Of a DNA stretch of 64,000 bases, positions 22,200 through 34,654 are shown piece by piece; the stretch's first letter is position 1, and each line of letters opens with the position of its first letter. Where the stretch lies: positions 15,798,075 through 15,862,074 of the forward strand of contig NC_026658.2 in assembly GCF_000004075.3 (NCBI RefSeq), in the 5' to 3' direction. Origin of the DNA: Cucumis sativus. Taxonomy: Eukaryota; Streptophyta; Magnoliopsida; Cucurbitales; Cucurbitaceae. Under the pieces are notes generated by a model. That model made no database searches. It saw nothing but the letters and a program-made list of their open reading frames with translations, and was not told where the DNA came from. A program made the translations under genes and the position numbers.

Positions 22200-24660
22200 T
22201 TTAAAAAAATTAGTGAGATTTGGGACGTTTTTATGAGAAAAAACTAAACCAAATTTGTCCATATCAGATCAGGGAAAGGCCTTCAATTCGTGTTTTTCTG
22301 TACTGCATAGAAACCCATCAGGAGAAAAACCGCGTGGCCCAACAGAGAGGAAGAAGTGTTGACGTCTGCGCGTGCAGTTCTCGCACTAATGAGATGCGGC
22401 TCCACACATGGTTTCTTGCAGCGCGCGGTCGGCTCGGGTCGATTTACTTCTTTGTGGGCCCGGTTCAGTGCCATTTTTACTGGGTTCAGGTTTTTCGGCT
22501 CAATTTGAAGTTTTTTCTTTTAAGGTTTTAGACATCAGTTTTGGAGCTTTGGAAGCTGTTCTAGGATAATTTATGGCTTAATTAATATATTTTTTGCTAT
22601 TTAGATAAACTAATGTATGGTATCAATCATTTTATGAGTTATTTAATATATCTCCATAGGTTAAATATATGAATTTGGATAAACATAATGTATATTTAAA
22701 TTAATGTTTTATGTATGCATTTTCATGCTTTTTAATAGAAGTATGATATTAATTGAATGAAAATCAATTTGCATTCAACCTATTACATCTATAATTTAAT
22801 ATAATAGTTCTTTTTGTTATTTGAATGTAACATGGTTTATACTTCATCATAATTTAAATTTAATTAATTAAATCATAGTATGCATGATTATAGGCGTTAT
22901 TAATTAATTTTATAGTAGTTATAAAATTTGATAATTAGAGATCATCAACTTATATTAAGGAGTTGCATGCAAACAATGTATCTTACGATAGTTTAATTAA
23001 TTTAATTTAATTTTAAATTATTTCAAATTAAATAGACATAAGATCACATTAATTCTAATAAAATTAGAATTAAGTCTTATTTTAGTGAAACTAAGCAGCG
23101 CAAATAGGATTTAAGGTTATAAAGAAACTCCACCAATAAAGTTCCTTTACCTGAGAACTGACCTGAAATCGACATTGAATTAACCTTATTCCTATTAACA
23201 TAAGATGTCACTAGGTAAATTAAATGGTTTAATTCACTTAAAAAATATAGAGTGAAGTTTTATTATAAGAGTTATAATAGGAACAAACTTAGTTAGATTC
23301 ATTTAGTTGGAATTTAGCTAGGTACAACAAACCCTAAATTAATAAAATATTATAGTAGAAGAAAAATGGTATATATATTATATCAATTTGTAGCTCTTAC
23401 TTCCCTAAGAGTTCATACACGAGATCCATACTCAGCTTTATGCCGCCCTAGGCACGATCTTCCTTCGAAAAGTGTTTTATGGATCAATAACAAAGTGAAT
23501 AGGGGGAATGTTTTTATAGCAAGTGGGAGAAGAATGTGTGTCAATGTATCCTACAATATCCTTCATAGGTTATACCGTGAGCTTTCTACGATCCGTCTGC
23601 ATGTCGTCCTGGAGCGACTATCCCTCTAGAGGGTCTTATCATAGAAGTCGAAACGATGCAAACTCAAAATATGGATAGGTTTTTTTAGGTGAATTTTCAA
23701 CAGTTTTCTTTACTAACGGTAACATGTTAAAGCGTACCTCTAGGATCTAAAAATGGTAAGGTCACACTTACAGGATAAATTAAGTTAGTTAATGAATTCT
23801 TGATCGAAACATGGTAGCTATGAACTATAGGAATAAGAGTTATTTTGGTAGTCGTAATTAGATGAGATTGTCTCAATTCAGAAGAGGAGTAGTTGATCAC
23901 CCTTCGATGACTGTTGCTCTAAACATCTCAACTATCATTGCATAAACCAAATTTTTTGTTTGATTAGGATTTTTTTATTGTTTGTTTTTCTTGAATTGAT
24001 TGGATATTTTGTGTAATAGGTTAGGACAAAGATAACTAATATGATTAATTGTTTGTTATTTATTTCAGCATGTCTTCCTCAATAATTATATTGCTTAAAA
24101 AAGAAACATTAACTAATGAGAATTATGCAATGTGGAAATCGAACTTGAATATGATTCTAGTAAACAATGATTTACACTTTGTCTTAATGGAGAAATGTCC
24201 TCCTTCCCCTACTCGAAATGCATTCCAAATTGCCTCAAATGCATATGAACGTTGAACAAAGGCCAATGACAAGACTCGCGTCTACATCTTGGTCAGTATG
24301 TCTGACGTACTGAGTAAGAAGCTTGAGTCCATGGTCACTGCATGTCAGATTATGGACACCCTTTAGGAAATGTTTAAACAACCGTTTATTCAGATCCGAC
24401 ACGAGCCTTTAAATACGTTTACAATGGCCATATGAAGGATGATCAATATGTTAGAGAACATGTTCTCGACATGATAGTCCACTTCAATGTGGCAAAAATG
24501 AACGAGGTGGTCATTGACGAGCAGAGTCAGGTGTCCTTTATCTTGGAATGGACAAAAAGGCCCAAGCCTACCAAGCACAATGGCCCAAGTCCAAGCTCAA
24601 CAAGCAAATGGGTTCAAACTTCTAAAATACTTTTTAATTTCGAGATCAGCATCATCTGAA
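22200..24660 (+). mobile_element. Degraded Ty1/copia element, LTR/leader and gag
   Basis: The ATG at 24070 opens MSSSIIILLKKETLTNENYA, a typical copia gag start (UBN2/retrotransposon gag-2 type). Gag homology continues through stops and shifts: WKSNLNMILVNNDLHFVL, then TRVYILVSMSDVLSKK near 24270, then REHVLDMIVHFNVAKMNE near 24455, ending about 24560 with VSFIL. The stretch before it (about 22200-24060) carries GC-richer islands (22330-22480 and 23395-23640) in AT-rich DNA and looks like the LTR and leader of the same family. That part is inference, because no second LTR, PBS or pol is seen. Several in-frame stops make it a pseudogene. Confidence 0.65.
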
Positions 24661-26762
24661 AGATTGGAGATTAGGAAGATTAAACTTTTAAATTTTTTTT
24701 GGATTCCAGTAGATCGAAACTTAAATTGACTTGAAACTACAACATTATAAAGACCGAAGATCAATAATTTCTAAGTTATAATTTGTATTTGAGAGAACAT
24801 TACATGAGTAAATATTAGAGACGGTATATTTATTATACAAAGTTCAATTATACTAATTACATTTATTCTCAAAACGGGTGTGAACAATTTTGGAAGGAAA
24901 AAGAAGTAATAATGAATAAATTGAAAAGAAAGATTTTGACAATGGGATAAAGTATAGTTTAGTTTTCAAGTAAAAGTAGGAAGAGTTGTTTAATTTATGA
25001 ACTAATATTTTATTTACGTTTTGTTTTGGGTGGGACCAAAGTTGAAACTAACCCCAATGTTTTAGTTTAGTGTTAGTGGACCCCATCATCATTCTTCTAA
25101 CTTTTATTACTTTTTCTTTTTACAAATAAATTTACTCATTTCCCTCACACCTAAACAACATACATCCACTTCCACAAAAATTATCATATGTATATATATA
25201 TATAGATTTGTATAAGTAGTGAAGAATAAGATAAGAAACATGTCAAATAGTATCTTTTATTTATGTAAAATAATGCCAATACTCAATGTTATTTTAATCT
25301 GAGAAAAAAAGGTATTTCTTGTTGTTTTGAAATTACATATACGTAAGTAATATTCCAACTTACTCACTGTGTTATTATTTTTTATCATTTAATCAAAGTA
25401 CGTAAATATGGTTATTCAATCAATTAATAAAATTAGATAGATTTATACACTTTAAAAGTAACTGAGTAGTTAAAGTGAGCTTAGATAAACAATAGTTGAC
25501 ATAATCTTCTTTTCTAAAAGTTGAAGGTTATTTGATCTCTCACCGTTGCAATTAAAATATTTATCATGCCAATATTGTGAATATTAAATAAGAAAGGATA
25601 ACATATAAGATATTAATTAGATGACAACCAATAATTTTTTTAAAAAAATAAAGATAATGTCAAATAATTAAATAGAATTACTTGAATGATTTTGAAGACA
25701 GTTTAAAAAGGTTTGATATGCACGTGCATGTGAGATTTATTCATAACTCATCGTAGTTTGATATATAATGAAATATAATTTTTGTTGAGTTTTCACAGGA
25801 ATGTATAAAGAAAGATAGATGATAAAGCAATTTGAATTTGGGTTTATAAAAGTTATTTGTTTATTTGGTGGGTGAAGTTTTGGGGAAGTGGAAAAGGGTT
25901 TTGGATCGCTACAACCAAATCGTAAAAAGCTGATGGCTTTCTTCCTACCTTTCTAACCCAACTCTTTAAAGCTACGTTTATATGATGCCTTTTCTCCACT
26001 TTTCTTTTTATTCTTATTATTATTATTCTTTTTGTTCATCTCTCTTTATTCCTATCTCCTCAAACCACGCCCTATTAACATTAAATTAATTTATCTCAAT
26101 ATTTGTATTACACAATTTATGTAGCTTCAATATACATTATAATTTTTACCGTAATAGATAAGTCCAAAAATGATAACAAAGTTCAAAATGTTTTTTCGAA
26201 CTAAAATATGAGTCTTTTTTAGGACTTAATCATTTCAGTTTTATAAAGACTTCTTAATACTCAATTTTTTAAAAATATAGAAATCATAAAGTTTGTTTTC
26301 TTATCTAACAAGTTTTTAGAAAAATAATCTTATTTAAAATATTTGATATACTTTAGAATTAAAAATTAGTACGCGTCTTTCAGAAAAAAAATGTAAAATC
26401 ATCAAAATAGTTACAATCAAGATTTAAGAGGTGGATGTAAAAAAGATTAAGAACCTAGAAAAACCTTTTAAAAAATGGATTAATATCTTATAAAAGATTC
26501 CAACAGTTACTTATTAAAAAAATAGGTTAGATTAGTTAAAACAATAATTTTATTTTATGATTTTTAAAGCAGTTCAAATATTTATTATTATTTAAAATAT
26601 AATTACATTTACGATATTTTGTTCTTTAACTTTATGTTTGAAAATATGTTGAATTCAATTTTATATTTTATATAAAGAAATATAGGGAATAGTTAATTTA
26701 TTATGATAATGAATTATAAAAAATAGTAAAAATATAAAAATAAGATGTGGGGTATAGACACT
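24661..26762. other. AT-rich intergenic DNA, nothing recognised
   Basis: I see no exon set, RNA gene or transposon domain on either strand. Short AT and ATT runs only (about 25193-25203 and 26013-26030). Confidence 0.6.
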
Positions 26763-26945
26763 TGGGCCCAGGGACGTCCACGTTTCCAGAGTAGACGCGC
26801 TTTGTCCGGTTCCTTGTCATCGTTCACGGGTTTCGGCTTCCATTTCCACAAGTTTGGACTAAACCAAATGTTATGACCCTGACTTGTTCTACGTACAGCA
26901 GAAGGCCACGTGTATAAATATTTTATTTTTTCTGGAAAAGTGAAT
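26763..26945 (+). promoter_or_regulatory. Promoter-like island without an evident gene
   Basis: A GC-richer 180-base patch in AT-rich DNA. It has TGGGCCCA (26763-26770, site II-like), several ACGT cores (GACGTCCACGT near 26773-26783, TACGTAC near 26890), a perfect G-box CACGTG (26907-26912) and, directly after it, TATAAATA (26913-26920). Start of transcription would be near 26945. Only a 7-codon ATG frame (MGERGRA) follows, then CT-rich DNA and a copia remnant. It may drive a non-coding RNA or be left over from a lost gene. Confidence 0.4.
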
Positions 26946-27263
26946 AATCAATTTGTTTAGAATACATGGGGGAGCGTGGGAGAGCATAACACTTTGATTC
27001 CCCAAATTAATTATTATTATTAATGAAATTGAAAAACCCACTTTATTCTTTTCCTGGCATTGCCTTAATAATTAATTTTTCATAATTATTTTCTCTCTTT
27101 AATAACTAACTATCTATTTCTTATATAATCTTCTTTCTTTCTTTCTAAATCCTCTAACTAATATATTTCCTCCTTCTACTATATCCTATTCTTTTCAACT
27201 CCAACCTTCCTATTAAACCCCTGTATGTTTTTATTTCATCCTACCTCTCAATAATTTCACATT

Positions 27264-28602
27264 TTTATTAATACTTATATTTTTGTACCTGCACAAAAGG
27301 AAACATTAGAAAGTAGCATCTACATTTCCCTAATTAGCCTAAATTACAATATTTACGTTAACACCTTCCCTCAAGCTCAACCTGGTAGTGTACCAACCAA
27401 CTTGAGTTCAATAACCATTTGATGAAATCACTAGAAGATGAAGCTTTGGTGAATATATCAGTTGGTTGCTTCGTACCGAAATGGAGCGTAAAAGAAAACT
27501 GTTGCTTAGAAGGTGATAATGGACAAAGTGATAGTCATTTTCAATATGTTTTGTGTGCTCATGGAATACATCGTTATGAGCAATTTGAATGACACTACGA
27601 TTATCACAATGAAGAACAATTGCAAATAATTAAGGTACTCTCATACCAGTAAGGAGCCAACGACGGAGCCATAAAAGTTATGAAGTAGCATCAGCAAGAC
27701 CACGATATTCTAATTTAGTGCTAGAGTGAGAAACGACACTTTGCTTCTTACTTCGCCTCAATATGACATAATGGCCGAAATAGAAGCAGTAGCCAGTGGT
27801 AGAACACTGATCAGTAGGATCACCAAGAGAAACACCATCGTGTTATATAACAAATGATATGAAGTCCATGTCCTAAAGTCTTATATAACACCATAGAAGA
27901 CTGAGATGAGAAATGAAGTCCATGTCCCAAAGTGTTATATAAACAAAGAATGACAGTAAGAATGGTTCGTGGAGCAACCATGAATATACTAATAATGCGC
28001 ACAACATATGCAATGTCGGGACGAGTCACTGTAAGATAAATGAGATTGCCAACTCGTTGTCAATATAGATTGGCATCATCAAGAGAAACACCATCAAATG
28101 GAGTCAGGTGCACATGGGATCCAACAATGTTGATGTCGCGATTGAGTCAGTGATGCTTGAGCGAGCTAAGAGGTCAGAGGCATATTTGGCTTGAGACAAC
28201 AATCATCCATCAAGGCACATCGAAACCTCAGGACCAAGAAAGTATCCATCAAATTTGTTGTATGTTAACATGAGAGGGACAAAGGTGGAATAGATCTAAG
28301 AGACATAGATCATGAGGCAGTAGATCAGAGGCGACGAGCCTAGTCTGAAGCACATTGTCGGTGACATGATGATGTATGATCGATGTCATCTAGTCGAAGG
28401 TGGAATAGAGTTGAGAAAAACCGCTAGGTCAAAGTTCAAGCTCTGATACCATGTAAATAGTTGAATATTTTATTAATGTTGATATGCATAATAGAATAAT
28501 ACAAGGTTAAATACACAAAATATGTACCCACACAAAAGGAAAAACTAGAAAGTAGGATCTAGATTTCCTTAATTTGCTTAAATTACAATATTTACGTTAG
28601 CA
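27264..28602 (-). mobile_element. Internally deleted Ty1/copia element with LTRs, PBS and PPT
   Basis: Minus-strand element. The right (5') LTR is 28452-28602, TG...CA, 151 bp. The primer binding site TGGTATCAGAGC (initiator tRNA-Met type) is 28451-28440. RT and RNase H remnants lie at about 28250-27480 (TRPDIAYVVRIISIFMVAPR near 28026-27967), full of stops. The polypurine tract GAGGGAAGG is 27372-27364. The left (3') LTR is about 27264-27363 and shares about 80 bases of clear similarity with the right one, including AATTACAATATTTACGTTA, but has lost its 5' third. Gag, protease, integrase and most of RT are deleted. The target-site duplication could not be verified. Confidence 0.8.
28452..28602 (-). 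repeat. 5' LTR of the small copia element
   Basis: Starts with TG next to the PBS and ends with CA; its last 80 bases match 27280-27363 with scattered differences. The five bases outside it are ctaag. Confidence 0.75.
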
Positions 28603-28879
28603 CTAAGTTTTCAATATTACATCATCACAAAATCTCTCTCCTTTTCTTTTGACATAAAATAATAAATATAGGATGTTCATTGTTGATACCAAAAAAGAAA
28701 GATCAACTGTAAATTTTTATTATTGAAAAAAAATAGTCCAAAAGAAAATGAGCATCGTTATAATCATGTCATGTTGCTTCAGTGCCCAAATCAATGTTGG
28801 GTTTATGAGCGTAATTTGACAATAAACCATGGTAGGGTATTTTAGACGTACTTTTCAACAACGATCTTGGTTGTTTGTA

Positions 28880-29240
28880 ACTATTTCATACAAAGCTCAC
28901 TTTAAGCTCCATTAGGTTTTTGATCTTGAGTTTTCTAACTTCCACACATGGTTTTATAAGGTCTCTCTAAGCTCTCTTCACAGGTTGTGTATCCTCTTTT
29001 AGGCTCTCTTTCTGGGTCATTTAAGCTCTCGTCATAAATCATTTAAGCTCTCATATCATGGGTTCTTTAAACCCTCCTGGGCTCATTCATGAGTTTTGAG
29101 CTCTCCTATATTTCTCATGAGTTCTTTAAGCTTTGCTAGACTTTTCTCATGGGTCCTCTGAACTTCAAAAGCTCTTCTCGTGAATTTTCTAACCTTCCTA
29201 GTTAGAATTTCTTTATGGGTCTCACTAAAGCTCCACATGT
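28880..29240. repeat. Degenerate minisatellite of CTTTAAGCTCTC phrases
   Basis: Variants of TTTAAGCTCTC and CATGGGTTCTTTAA alternate about every 35-45 bases, in one direction, for about 350 bases. No open frame runs through it. Confidence 0.5.
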
Positions 29241-32200
29241 ATTTTCTTTGGGTTGGCTTTTAAAAAAAAAAATCAAATTATACATTCATTTTAATTTAGT
29301 TAAACATAGATTTTTTTTAGGTTAAATATATGTTTTCAATTTGGTTTTTAATGTTTTAAGAGTTTCAATTTTAATTTGATCATATTGTTGTTTACAATTT
29401 TTTGAAAATGTTATTGTTACAAAATATTCATTCAATTGTAAGTATTGGAAAAGAGAGAAAATAAGCAAAAATAAGTTGTGTGTTGCCATCTAAATAGAGA
29501 CGGTGAGGCGATTAGATCTACTAATCTCCACACGTAAATTGTCATCTCAGGGGAGATGGCTAAGAGTTTTTTGCTATAATCTTCACGCACTTGCCACCAT
29601 CCTAGGCGAGATGGCTGGGCAAGATGAGATGTAATAAAGATATTGAATCTGTTTCTTTAATACACAAAATCATTATGACCATTCTCCATCATAAAAGAAT
29701 TAAACATTTTAATTCAATTTTTTAATAATTTCTAAGGTTTCCAAAATTAAATTTTCCTATTTAATTACTAAACACTTGATTCTTATAATTAAGTTCCAAC
29801 ATCCCCATTCTCCTCCACTATATAAAATACGTTTTATTCTTCGTTTTAAGATATGAGAAAAACAAGAAAAGCTCTCTATAAAATCTATATTTCTGTGAGA
29901 TTCCTAAGCAATTAAAAGTGTCTACTTGAGTGTTGAGATTCCGATTAGTTTTAGTGCAAAAATAATTGAAGAACACAGTTGTCTTATCTTGCGAACTATG
30001 AGACATTTGAAATTTGTTTGCACAAAGGATTAGACCCACGAAACGTCTTTAAAAAGTTAGATTCGCGACTCAGCCTTTTTTCATAACTAATTTCTATTTT
30101 GCAGTAGGCAATTGACAAGAGGCATTTTGACCCACCGCTTTGATTAGTAGGCAAGTTGATTAGGAAAGCGTTCAGAAGACTTTTAGGCGTTTTGTCTGAA
30201 CAAGACAAATCACTCCTTCTAAGCGAATTGCAACAACAATATATTAGTTATATCATCAATAGATTTTGCTATGTTTACAATTCTTTAAAAATATTGTTAT
30301 ACCCTTAATTATTAATCTTAAACATGTTACGTATTGAAATTATTATTTTTATCTATTTTTTTTTTGTTAAGTACTAATTTGTTGACTATTTCTTAACTTA
30401 GGGAGAAAATAAGAACTTAAATAAAAGAAAAGATAAACTCCATAAAGAGATGAAATTGAAGCTTAAAAAAAGATTGGAGAGCAAGTGGAAAAAACAAATT
30501 CGAAAACTTTAATTAACATTTAGCCCATTTCATAGGCTATTTTATTTTATTTTATTTATTTAAAATTAAATCTATAAACACTTAATGTGTTATTTACAAT
30601 TTTACCAATGGTTTGAAAACTAAATAGTTTTGAAAAAGTAGTTTTTGTTTTTCTTTTCTTTTAATTATTTGGCTAAGAAATGAAGTATTGTACTCAAAGA
30701 AACAAATCATGGTTAGAAATGTGGAAAAAATATGCTTAATTTTTATATTTAGACATTTTTCTAAAAACATTATCGAGCTTGCTTCAATAGAGTTTTGTTT
30801 TTTTTTTTTTTTTTTAATTTTATGAGTTGAAATAAATACTATAACCCTATAATAGTGACATGATACTAACATTTGATGTGCTCCATGTGGGAGATCATGA
30901 AAAGGAGTTTGATAAGTCATTTTTCATTTACTTTTTATGTCATTCCTTATAAAAACTGCCCTTCTACCAATTTTGTAGTCACCTTTCTTTTAATGTGCAA
31001 GGATTGTTGAAATGGTAAATCAGCAATTATGAACAAAATCATACATTATGTCAAATGGACCATATGCTAGTTTTGGTATTTATTTTCCTTTTCTTTTGTT
31101 AGAATTTAATTTTACGAAAAAAAATTAAATGCAATGAAAAAACTATCTTTTGGTAAGTTGTGTTTTACTTACGAACAAAGATTGAGTTCGTTCTTAGTCA
31201 AGTACTAAAAACAATAATAAGTTTTTAAAATCTATTTTTTTAGTTTCTAAAATTTAGCTCGATGTTTTTTTATAAAAAAATGTAAATTACAAAGGAACAA
31301 AATCAAGGGTGGAAAAAGATCCCTCACCTGTATAGTAGTAGGAATAAAATAAAATAATAAAACAAAGAGTATGGTTTTAATTATTATTAGTATATATACA
31401 TATTCCTAGAGAATTTGACTTTCTTGGAACTATAATAGCAAACTTGTGAAGAATAATGTGGAAATGTTAATCATCAATATTTTTTCATTCATTTCTTTTC
31501 CCAATTACATTCAAACTTTGTTTGATACTGTAATTGAAAATTGCACCTTGCTGAAATTGTAGTCTTCTAATTCTAATTATGAAAAAGAGAGAGAAGGGTA
31601 TAAATAATGAAATTTGTGACAAACTTTTTCTAATTAAAAAGGAAAGTAATAAAACTATTTAGTGGAAAAGAATTAGTTGTTAAGTATAATGGGAATAATG
31701 GTTGCCCCTTTTTGTTTTCCTTAACCAATTGGTTATCTTAATTTAGGATGCAAGAAAAGAAAAGTGAAATAATTGAAAGTCAATACAATGGACGGTGGTG
31801 ATGAAGTTAGGAACAGAATAATTCGGTGGAGTTGAGAATAGCGGGTAACTAACTGGAAAATTAAATACTGTTATTAAATAGATACTACGATTCAAATACG
31901 AACCTCCACAAGATAAGCGCCACCATATACGAACCACATTTCTCGTTTTTAACCCTAACTCGTTTATTGGTGTCATGCTTGCTTTCCCATAGTTTGTAGT
32001 ACCCTAGTTTGGTGAAACATTCTTCGATATATTCTTTACAATAGATACTATTTATAAATATTTTATCAAATTTCATGAGATTTTATCCACTCATATGGAT
32101 TAAATTATAACTTCATAGGGATTCGATTAGTAATTCTAACTTTCTTCGTACCACAAACACCAAATATGTAATTTAACATTTTTAATTACAATATTAATCC

Positions 32201-34200
32201 ATGTGGTTTAAAGAAAAAAATTAGAATTTAATTTTTTATAGTTTAAAATGATATAAATTAGTTCATAAAATCTAAATTTTAATTATAAATTATTTGGATG
32301 AAAGTTTAACATTTCTCTAGAATATTTTTCTTTTAAAAAAAACTCATAAATACACTAATTAATGTTCCTAATTATTTTTAAGAAATGTATAGTAATATAA
32401 TTTGGGGGAAGATTTGAACGTAAAATCTCTTGTTCTTGAGTACATAAAAGTGTAAATTTTATTTTATTTTACTAGTTGCATGCATGTTGAGAATATTGAT
32501 AAAAAACTATGTGTCATAATTGACATTTTCAATTCTCTAACTTCATCTTATTAGTAGCTAATTTGAATATAACATAGTTAAGTAGATATCGAAAAATTAG
32601 AAGTTTAAGTCCTTCCAACTCAACATTATGTGTTGAATGTTGAGCAACAAAAATGAAAAGAAAAGAAAAATAAAAACCTAATGAGGTAGCCATTATAAAA
32701 AATAGTAGTATGTCATATCATATAATCTTTTAATTAATACACTTGGCGTAACACTTAAACATCGCATTCATCAAGCTAACCACATGAATTTTTAATTGAA
32801 GTACCTAAAATTAAAAGTTAAAAAAGGAAAATAATTGTATAAGAAATTTATTGATTTAATAAAACAACCATACAAATTAGACATTTTTAGAAAGTTGATT
32901 GATATAATTTTTTTCCGCTAAAATATATAAAAAATTTCATAAGTTTCAGGTTTTATACTTTTTCTTATTTCAAGTTTAAAATGACCATTTTGTCATTTTA
33001 AGCCTTCATTACTATGTTAGTGAAAAATAGATTGTTGTAGTAAAATTTTGAGTTTATATTTTATTTTAATTTGAACCTCCACTTACATATTTGCAACTAA
33101 TAACTAGAAAAACACACACACACAAGTTCCCAATAAGTGTTTCTATAAGATGACAAATAAAATAGCTTGACAATTATTTGACATATATTAAGTATTTTAT
33201 AATATGACAAATAAAAAGTTTGGACAATTATTCTACATTTGAGTTGAAAACAAAAATTGTCATATTCAAAAGTACCAACTTTTGTGAAATAAAAGAAAGA
33301 ATCCTAAAGTGTCTTCTTTAGAAGAAGAATCCTCTATATTTGACTTTTCATTGGTTATCTTTAAATTCATTTTTCTTAATAGATCCAACCATTCCAACTT
33401 TAAAATGTTTTAACTCTCCATTATACTAAACTTGTTTAAATTAATTTCTAACAAATTCCCATCCAAATTGAGTTTCTAAATTATTACTTTTGTTTTAGGT
33501 TAAATTATATATTAGTTGATATTTTAAGGTTTATACTTATTTGATGATGAACTTTTATAAGTACGTATTAAATCGGTCTATATATCGTAAAATTTTAACT
33601 TTAAGTCTATATACCTTGATTTTTTAATTTTGTATATAATAGAACAAACTGTCTATCCATTTGATATTTTTTCTACTTACGTGTGTTGAGCTTCACTCAT
33701 TTTGTTGCATCTCGTCGTTCAACCACAATCTATCATGTACTAACCTCTTCTTCTTCTTTTATTTTCTAACAATAAATAAGTGCAAATTATATAACCAAAT
33801 GATGAAGTAGAAAAATTTGAAAAGATCGATCCAGATTTTGTTATAACTATGAATTGTTATACAAAAATTTGAATCACATCACTTAGGTATACCACATTTT
33901 TTTTTTAAATTTTACCTTTTTTTAAAAGAAAGAAAGACAACAATCATCATCATTAACTAAAATTAATTTATTTTTAGAAACAAAAATTAAATTTATAGAC
34001 CATAAATAAATAATTTGTAGACAAATTATGTACATATTGGAGAAATAGACAAAAGCAATACATATATAGACAGAGAAGATACTTATGAAGAAAACAAAAA
34101 TAATTGTAATAATTAGTAATTATATTTAAAGTGTAATTTTTTTTATAAAAAAAAGTATAATTGAAATAATAATAAGAGTTAAGGTCACATTAAATATACT
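29241..34200. other. AT-rich intergenic DNA upstream of the SCAR gene
   Basis: No gene supported. About 29460-30240 is less AT-rich, with GGGAGATGGCT and GGCGAGATGGCTG phrases near 29550 and 29610. It may be a retroelement LTR relic, but no domain supports that. Poly-T or poly-A runs at about 30800 and 33899, an ACAC run at about 33113. Confidence 0.55.
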
Positions 34201-34331
34201 GTGTGTTGTAACGGAGGGTGAGAGACAGACAACCGTATATTAATTCATCTCTTCACATCTTTTCTTCCACTCTCAATTAAACTCTCACCTTTCTCTGTCT
34301 CTATCTCAAATCGGTATTTCGCCGGTGACAA

Positions 34332-34337
34332 ATGTAG
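34332..34337 (+). promoter_or_regulatory. Start-stop upstream ORF (ATG TAG) in the SCAR 5' leader
   Basis: An ATG directly followed by TAG lies 85 bases before the SCAR start, in pyrimidine-rich leader-like DNA. Between them is a run of 13 C (34363-34375). It is the only ATG that I see in the last 90 bases of the leader. Start-stop uORFs can stall ribosomes; whether this one is transcribed is unknown. Confidence 0.4.
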
Positions 34338-34416
34338 AAGAAACGACCACCATCCCACTACGCCCCCCCCCCCCCAATTTCACTACCTAAATTTCTCTTT
34401 CAACCAAACACAAGAA

Positions 34417-34620
34417 ATGCCCCTCACTCGTTACCAAATTAGGAACGAGTACGCCTTAGCGGATCCGGACCTCTACAAGGCCGCCGATAAAGATGATCCC
34501 GAAGCTCTTCTTGAAGGCGTTGCCATGGCCGGCCTTGTTGGTGTCTTGCGTCAGCTCGGTGATCTTGCTGAGTGAGATTTTCTTTCTTTCCTTTTCTTTT
34601 TACTGCTGTTTTGTTTTTTT

Positions 34621-34654
<34 letters not shown>

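Noticed and set aside
22220-22531. 103-codon frame with RERPSIRVFLYCIETHQ in a GC-richer patch
   Set aside because: More likely LTR or leader of the degraded copia element that follows; no protein family.
31743-32076. Overlapping minus-strand frames of 63 and 77 codons
   Set aside because: Low similarity to anything known, no conserved motifs and no exon structure.
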